This document shows, one piece after another, positions 57,605-64,000 of a stretch of 64,000 bases of DNA (position 1 is the stretch's first letter; each line of letters opens with the position of its first letter). Position numbers and translations under genes: made by a program. Source of the DNA: Hepsetus odoe (Eukaryota > Chordata > Actinopteri > Characiformes > Hepsetidae); NCBI GenBank assembly GCA_017165825.1, contig CM029370.1, positions 14,594,233-14,658,232 of the forward strand, given 5' to 3'. Below the pieces are notes generated by a model, which saw only the letters and a list, made by a program, of their open reading frames with translations, made no database searches and was not told where the DNA came from.

Positions 57605-60600
57605 CTAGACAGAGAGGAAAAAAAAAAAGATTCAAAATATATTTACACCTGAGATCTATTATTATATAATAATAACTCACTGACCCTCATTTAGAAACCA
57701 TTACAACTTTTTTTATTTCAAATGCAATCAACGCTTTACTCAAAATAATGACCATTAACTTCGCTGCTTCACTTTCATCCATGTCACTATTTTTTCCTCT
57801 TACAGACATTCCTCCTTTCAGCGTTTAAGTCTGCCTGGGGTTTTTTGTTTAGGCTTGTTGCATCATTTCTGCATTTTATTTCATTAACTTTTCCTGCATC
57901 TGGGATCTGCACCAATAGATCAACAAAGTGAGCGCGCTGTGTTCTTGTCCAATTAGGTTTAAATTGGTCCTGATGGTCCTGAGCAGAAATAAACAATGGA
58001 TGATTCCTCTCAAATGCACAAAAAATCTAAAGTAAGCGGTCTGTTTTGAAAACGTAGATTGTGACAACTGACATGAAACTATATAGACATTTAAAATAGC
58101 TTAATGGCCATGAGCTTTGCTAACCATTCTGAAGTGAAAACATCTGAAAATGTATGAAATTTTGACACAGGACAGAGCCCTTTCAAAATAATTTTATCAG
58201 TTGCCAATAAAAGCTATTGTTCGTACAAATACTGCCCTTCAGTGAAGTTTTCCCTTCGCGTTATTCTGTGTGGGGGACGAGGTATATTATGATAGTTAAG
58301 TTGAATTATTTAAATGTTCAGTAATGATATTAAATGGGTAAATGTCATTCCAAAACAAACAGGATCTAAAAAAGAAGTCTAGTTAGATTTGATATAGGAT
58401 CACGCCATGTACCGTATCCTGCCGTCGTTGTAGGCGGGTGTTCCCTCTACAATGGAGCGAATGAAGAAAGACTGATTGCAGTTGAGCTCCTCCTGGCCAC
58501 CTACAATGCTGAAGCCCAGGCTGCCGGATGTGCTCCTCCGCAACACAATGTCCTTACAGCAGTATAGGTGCCTGCAGGGAACAAATAACCTTATCACACA
58601 CACACTCCAAAAGAGTTCCATTTCAGGCAGGTCAGGTCATCAATATCCAGCGGAAAGCTTCCCTGGTGGTAAATACCTTTACATGACAGCCTGACAAAAT
58701 TATTCATGCTGAAGGCAACAGTGAGCATGCTTATTAAGCTGATATTTGATTGTTTGACCTTTATTTTGGAAAAGGCCAGGAAATTCAGGTACAAGAGTTC
58801 TAATCTGTAGGAAATGTAATTTGCAGTGTATGAGCATGCTGGGAAATAAAATGTACACATAATATAGTACCGACACGATTGCACAGCTATACAGTGGCCA
58901 TTGCTGGAATTTCTACACATCTCAGTGCCGCTGCTGAATTTTTAGTGGGTCATATGCAACATGGATGACAGCGGCAAAATTTGTGTTTCCAATAAATTGG
59001 CCAGTATACAGTCCATGGGCATGTGCTGGAAGAGCTTTCATAGTCTAAAACCCTACTCAGCTGTGTAAAATGTAAAAATAGAGAAATCATCTAAAAGTGT
59101 GGGACTCGGCGTGGGACTCGGAGTTGGTGGCTCCTGAATAATGCAGAGGCTCTGATTGGCAGGTATATTTGAAGATGTGGCTGAAATTCTCCTTCTGAAC
59201 CCTCATTATGCAGAATTACATTTTAAAGGAAAAGTCATCAGGAGCAGAGGTGGGAGCTGGAGGAGGGAATCCATTGTCAGCAGTCAACCCACAAAGACCT
59301 TTAAACCTTTCAAAGATGGAGGAGGAAGCAATGGAAAGTTTACTTTCTTTCTCACACTTTCCGAATTACTAGGCAGGCAAAACTGTTTGGGTAGCTGCAG
59401 CAAACTGGGAAGACTTTTATTAATGCAAATTACTGTTCATAACAATCTCCTCTGCCTGCAGACCCCAAAGGAGACAGTGGAGGAGATGAATGGAGTAGCG
59501 GTCAGGCCATGGGAGAGATGAGAGAGAATTAAAACTGAGGAAGTTTAATAGGGTCTGGATGATATTGTTTGCCAGTCTGACTAGAGCAAAAACTCAGACT
59601 GACCAAACTGATGAGTAAAAATTAAGATCTTCTGTAAAATGTTAAGCGCAAACATAATCCAAATGAGATACTTGAACCAGAACTATGACTTCAAGATCCA
59701 CCCAGACCTGGGCCGACTGAAAGCAGAATGAGACTCTAACCGGCCTGCCTGTACTTGCAGAGATTTTACAGCTTTACTCCCTTGAAAGTGCTTGCTGTGC
59801 TTTCTTTCATTTCTCTCCTTGTGCGCTGATTCTCAGCTTTCTCTCATGGCCGACTGCCGAGGTCGACTCAGCATGTACAATCAGCCAAAACAGCTCTGAC
59901 AGGAGTCGACTACAGCCGGAGTAACAGGCCACAAAGCACAAACTGTGGGTGATGGTCAGTCACCGGCGCTTATAAAGGGCCTGATGGAAAGCTGGACAGT
60001 TGGCTCAGTGTCACAGACAGACATTTGCAATGGGGAAGCACAGGTGGGTGATTTCCTGGTGAAAAACACCTTAAATGCTTCACTTAATTACCAGGTTCGT
60101 AAGTATATTAGAACAAGTTCATCGTTAAACAGCAGCAGCTGCAAGAAAGATGATTCAATGAACAGCTCTGACTACCTAAAGCTAACTGTGTCATGGAAAC
60201 TGCTCTGAGCTATGTTTGTAGGAGTCTTGTTCTAAATCCTGTCCAAGTAGAACACTACTCACTATGCCTGTAAAACTTTAAATAATTCAACGTGCTGTGC
60301 AGTTCACGAAAACAAAAAGCCTTGAGCCACCTCTCATATCTTTATAATTTGCTAAGGGAATCATCTTGTTGGTAAAAGATTACTATTTTATGTCTGTTAA
60401 ACTGTCTTATCAAGGTAGAAATGGGAACAAATGTTTTACTGCAACAGACTGCAAAGTGCCTAAAGATAAAAGGTTCTAGATAAATGGGTTCCAACCATTC
60501 AGCATTCAGCATCACCAATAAACTAATCACCAGATATAATCATCTTATATCTATATTCATCTTAACCGATTTCTTCACTGCTTTATGCCTAAAGTTAGTT

Positions 60601-61329
60601 GACCTTTTATGCCAGGAAGATTTATACATGGCTGACTGTGTGGAAAAAACAATCCTCTGAAATTGGTCAGAACTGAAATTGAAAACCAAAATCATTGTCC
60701 TTCAGGAAGCCTGGAGACTATTTCTCAACATAACTTTTAAAAATACAAGAAAGTCTGGCTCTTGGGAAGCTCTTGCTGCAGTGGTGTTCTAGTGGTTAGG
60801 GACTGGGGCCCAAGATCCGATGGTCATGAGTTTGAATCCCAGAGTAGTAAGTTACCCTGGGGTACCCTTGAGCAAGGTACCATCCCCATCACTGCTCCCC
60901 AGGTGCTGGATATGACTACCCCATGGTCAATGTGTATGGGTTAAAAGCAAAGGTTGCGTTTTGTTGTGGTTCACTGTGTGCTGTGCTGTGTTTCACAATC
61001 AAAAATAGACATTTTCACTTCAAAATATGAATACACAGTATTATATATGCTGTCCTCATTTCTCCCTCACCTGGGCAACTGAAGCCAGGACACCCAGAGT
61101 GGTGAGTAGTCGTCACTGGGCAGGGGTAATTTGATGTCACTGGGTGAGCAGGGAGACAGTGAGCTGGGAGAGTGCAGGGGTGGCATGCAATCCAGAGAGC
61201 TCACGTCCGGTGGCCTCATCTCAAGCACCCGTAGCACCACCGGAGATGAGGTGTTCTTCAGGTTGGCCACAGCTTCACCCCGTGTCACACCAGTCAGGTC
61301 CACACCATTCACATTCAGAAGAATATCAC
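57469..61329 (-). CDS. lnx1: lnx1, E3 ubiquitin ligase LNX1, C-terminal exons
   Basis: Three exons join in phase: 61071-61329, 58413-58571, 57469-57604. They encode the end of a multi-PDZ RING ligase that ubiquitinates NUMB and binds membrane-protein C-termini. The reading covers the second half of PDZ3 (GDILLNVNGVDLTGVTRGEA), a linker ending in SPLWVSWLQLPR, and all of PDZ4. PDZ4 has the carboxylate-binding loop SLGFSIVGG, the SFFIRSIVEGTPAYNDGRIR core and the CGDILLEVNG helix. It ends with the SWPGSLL C-terminus (human SWPGTFL). Human LNX1 has about 728 residues, so some 180 are seen here; the RING and PDZ1-2 exons lie beyond the window. lnx2 is the main alternative, but the synteny with fip1l1 favours lnx1. 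Confidence 0.92.
57605..58412 (-). other. lnx1: lnx1 intron between the PDZ4 exons
   Basis: AT-rich, 808 bp, with no recognised repeat family or coding signal. Confidence 0.85.
58413..58571 (-). CDS. lnx1: lnx1 coding exon, first part of PDZ4
   Basis: Encodes [40 protein letters not shown] and VEGTPAYNDGRI, as in human [20 protein letters not shown]. The acceptor is CCCTGCAG and the donor ACG/GTACAT. Confidence 0.95.
58572..61070 (-). other. lnx1: lnx1 intron upstream of the PDZ4 exons
   Basis: About 2.5 kb. The gene-proximal end holds a family B SINE (60768-61022). The rest, 58580-60760, is mostly AT-rich with no family I recognise. Plus-strand frames here are short and lack coding features. 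Confidence 0.8.
60768..61022 (+). repeat. SINE family B, full length
   Basis: Head GTGTTCTAGTGGTTAGGGAC, GAGTTTGAATCCCAGAG, CCCTTGAGCAAGGTACC, CTGCTCCCCAGGTGCTGG, GGTTAAAAGCAAAGG and a TTTTCACTTC end. It ends 48 bp from the exon at 61071. Confidence 0.88.
61071..61329 (-). CDS. lnx1: lnx1 coding exon, PDZ3 end and linker
   Basis: Encodes GDILLNVNGVDLTGVTRGEA, a KNTSSPVVLRVLEM strand-helix part, and a Ser/Pro-rich linker ending WVSWLQLP. The acceptor in minus sense is TTTTTTACAG/GTGATA and the donor CAG/GTGAGG; both phases agree with the neighbours. Confidence 0.93.
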
Positions 61330-61370
61330 CTGTAAAAAACACATCACATGGGTGTTAACAGGTCAACCAA

Positions 61371-63808
61371 GCCACTAGGGATGCACCAGCCAGTGTATTT
61401 CTTCACGCCGGTCCCAAGCCCGGATAAGTGGGGAGGGTTACATCAGGAAGGGCATCCGGTGTAAAACTTTTGCCAAATCAATATGCGGACAACCAAACAC
61501 ACCTCCATACCGGATTGGTCGAGGCCCGTGTTAACAACGACCACCACCAGTGCTGTTAGCCTACAGGGTGCTGGTGGAAATTGGGCTACTGTTGGCCAAA
61601 GGAGAAGAAGAAGAAGAAGAGGAGGAAGGCATGTCCGGAGGAAGGAGGAGAGTGGAAGTGAGGGTAGGAACTTTGAATGTTGGCAGCATGACTGGTAAAG
61701 GCAGAGAACTTGCTGATATGATGGAGATATGGAAGGTGTGATAATAAACGTTGTTAGTGCATATGCCCTGCAAGCTGGATGTCAGATGGAAAAGAAATAA
61801 GAATTCTGGAGCAAGTTAGACAAAGTGATAGAGAGTGTACCCAGGGGGGAAGGGAACAGAGGTGATGAGGAGGTGGGGTAGATATGGTGTCAAGGAGAGG
61901 AATGCTGAAGGTCAGACGGTTGTAGATTTTGTGAAAAGGATGGAAATGGCTGTAGCTAATACTTATTTTAAGAAGAGGGAGGAACACAGGGTGATATATA
62001 AGAGTATAAGAGATTGGACACTGCAAAGTAGTGACAGGGGAGAGTGTAGCTAAACAGCATAAGGTAGTGGTCTGTAGGATGACCTTCGAGATCAAGAAGA
62101 GGAGGAAAGTGAGGACAGAGTCGAAGATCAAATGTTGGAAGCTGAAGCAGGAAGACTGCAAGGTGGAATTCAGGCAGGAGTTAACACGGATACTGGGAGG
62201 TGTTGAAAAAGTACAGGGTTGCTGGGAAACTACTGCAGAAGTAGTAAAGCAGACAGCTAGAAAGGTACTTGGTGTAACATCTGGAAGGAAGAAAGAGGAT
62301 AAGGAAACCTGGTGGTGGAACCCAGAAGTCCAGGAGTGTATAAAGAAGAAGAGGGAGGCAAAGAAGAAGTGAGATATTCAGAGAGATGAAGAAAGTAGAT
62401 ACAGACAGAGAGACAGAGCTGGGAAAGATGTTCAGCAGGTCAAGGCATAAAAATTGAAATGGAAACACACTCACAAGTGAACAGAGCATGTTGAGCAGAT
62501 GGAAGGAGTACTTTAAGCAGCTGATAAATTAAGAAAATGAGAGAGACAGAAGATTGGATGATGTGAGGATAGTGAACCAGGAAGTGCAGCAAATAAGCAA
62601 GATGGAAGTGAGGACAGTGATGAAGAGGATGAAGAATTGAAAGGCTGTTGGTCCAGATGACATACCAGTGGAAGCATGAAGGTGTTTAGGGGAGATGGCA
62701 ATTGAGTTTCTGACCAGATTATTCAACAGAATCTTGGAAAGTGAGAGGATGTTTGAGGAGTGGAGATGAAGTGTACTGGTACCGATTTTCAAGAATAAGG
62801 GTGATGCACAGAGCTGTAGTAACTATAGAGGGATAAAATTGATCAGCCACAGCATGGAGTTATGGGAAAGAGTAGTGGAAGCTAGGTTAAGAAAAGTGGT
62901 GATGAGTAGTGAACAGCAGTATGGTTTTATCCCCAGAAAGAGCACCACAGATGGAATGTTTGCTCTGAGGGTATTGATGAAGAAGTACAGAGAAGGTCAG
63001 GAGGAGATGTGATTTTGTATGAGGAAGTCAGGAGTGGCAGAGAAGTATGTGAGAGTAGTTCAGGATATGTATAAGAGCAGTGTGACAGTGGTGAGATCTG
63101 CAGTAGGTGTGATGGATGTTTTCATAGCTGCCCCCTGCTGCACGGTGTTTGCATGGGTTAAATGCAGAGGTCAAATTTTGTTGTGGTTCACTGTGTGCTG
63201 CGCTGTGACCTCGCAATGTCAAGACTAGTCACTTTCACTTGTTAAAAAAAGGTAGAGGTTGGATTACATCAAGGATCAGTGCTGAGCCCATTCTTGTTTG
63301 CAATAGCAATGGACAGGTTGACAGACAAGGTTAGACAGGAGTCTCCGTGGACAATGATGTTTGATGATTATATTGTGATCTGCAGCGAGAGTAGGGAGCA
63401 GCTTGAGGAGAACCTGGAGAGATGGAGATCTGGAATGAAAATGAGTAGGTTAAAGACAGAATACATGAGTGTGAATGAAAGGGAGGAAAGTGGCGTGGTT
63501 AGGATGCAGGGAGTAGAAGTAACAAAGGAATTCAAATACTAGGGATCAACAGTTCAGAGTAACAGTGAGTGTGGAAGAGAGGTGAAGAAGAGAGTGCAGG
63601 CAGGTTGGAATGGGTGGAGAAGAGTGGCTGGAGTGATTTGTGACAGATGGGTACTAGAGTAAAAGGGAAGACCAAAGAGGAGGTTTATGGACTTGATGAG
63701 AGAGAACATGCAGGTGGTGGGTTGGAAGGAGGAGGAAGATAGGAAGAAATGGAAAAGGATGATCCGCTGTGGCGACCTCTAAACGGGAACAGCCAGAAGA
63801 AGAAGAAG
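61371..63808 (+). mobile_element. RTE-like LINE with target duplication, broken
   Basis: It starts CCACTAGGGATGCACC and continues with GCGGACAACC, then GGTCGAGGCCCGTGTTAAC, and ends with GGCGACCTCTAAACGGGAAC followed by an AAG repeat. The near-duplicated sequence ATGGGTGTTAACAGGTCAAC (61348) and ATGGGTTTTAACAGGTCAAA (63809) is its target site duplication. Translations in several frames show AP-endonuclease and RT words: RYGVKERNAEGQTVVDFVKR, MLSPFLFAIAMDRLTDKVRQ, TMMFDDYIVICSES, with the usual FADD box altered. Frame breaks, a SINE and a large 3' deletion make it inactive. Confidence 0.9.
63118..63246 (+). repeat. SINE family B, 3' part, inside the RTE reverse transcriptase
   Basis: TTCATAGCTGCCCCCTGCTG, CACGGTGTTTGCATGG, GTTAAATGCAGAGG, TTGTTGTGGTTCACTGTG, TCACTTTCACTT and a short A run. 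RTE coding sequence resumes with GGTAGAGGTTGGATTACATC. Only the 3' half of the SINE was inserted. Confidence 0.85.
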
Positions 63809-64000
63809 ATGGGTTTTAACAGGTCAAACAAAGGTCATGTTGTCCATTTATGTCCATTTAATTTTTACTAGCAAAAAATAGCCTGTTTTGAGTTCAGTAT
63901 ATTCATACTCTGCCTAGTATAAATGCATTTATAAGGAGTGTTTAACAGGTTAAAAAGATGGTATGGTTTATACCAGGGGTGTTGAACTCCTGTCCTGGAG

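Larger units (their letters stand above)
61330..64000 (-). other. lnx1: lnx1 upstream intron, occupied by an RTE insertion
   Basis: The interval begins with the acceptor of the exon at 61329. It is filled almost entirely by the RTE element (61371-63808); about 190 bp of plain AT-rich sequence follow to the window edge. The last bases from 63974 (AGGGGTGTTGAACTCCTGTC) look like the start of another repeat. Confidence 0.8.

Noticed and set aside
63279..63542. Reverse transcriptase open frame as a host gene
   Set aside because: It belongs to the RTE element, ends at a stop within the conserved C-terminal part and has a changed active-site box.

Overview
This is eukaryotic, vertebrate-type DNA, most probably from a ray-finned fish. 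Genes are split into small exons with GT-AG introns. The rest is dominated by CA/GT and AT microsatellites and by families typical of teleosts: tRNA-like SINEs, an RTE-like LINE with an AAG-rich 3' tail, and a Tc1-like transposon. There is no bacterial operon, CRISPR array or phage-like module. An otophysan fish is a guess from the SINE types only.

Three genes are recognisable by splicing the translated exons by eye. They are scfd2 (minus strand, first coding exon 14525-15335), fip1l1 (plus strand, 16 coding exons from 17025 to 55632) and the last three coding exons of lnx1 (minus strand, 57469-61329). The order SCFD2-FIP1L1-LNX1, head-to-head then tail-to-tail, is the arrangement on human 4q12, which supports the gene calls.

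Layout. 1-14524 is the first intron of scfd2, or part of it, with repeats only; it ends in a 41-bp minisatellite. 14560-15480 is GC-rich and holds scfd2 exon 1. 15336-17024 separates the two start codons and holds a 24-bp minisatellite. 17025-55632 is fip1l1, a cleavage/polyadenylation (CPSF) subunit; the modelled exons join in frame over 1455 nt to give 484 residues. Its introns hold an RTE fragment, two near-palindromic hairpin elements, a Tc1 element interrupted by at least three insertions, and many SINEs. 55633-57468 holds the two converging 3' ends. 57469-64000 is the 3' end of lnx1, a RING/PDZ ubiquitin ligase; an RTE element has inserted 41 nt upstream of one of its exons.

No new multi-gene system is visible. 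The most unusual points are: an RTE insertion in the branch-point zone of an lnx1 exon with its target duplication preserved; a nested transposon stack with a readable insertion order; a possible 90-nt SR-like cassette exon in fip1l1; UG repeats beside most fip1l1 splice sites; and a tandem repeat plus a possible Z-DNA tract in the scfd2/fip1l1 promoter interval. All exon borders come from reading codons and splice signals, and all family names from recall; no alignment was run.
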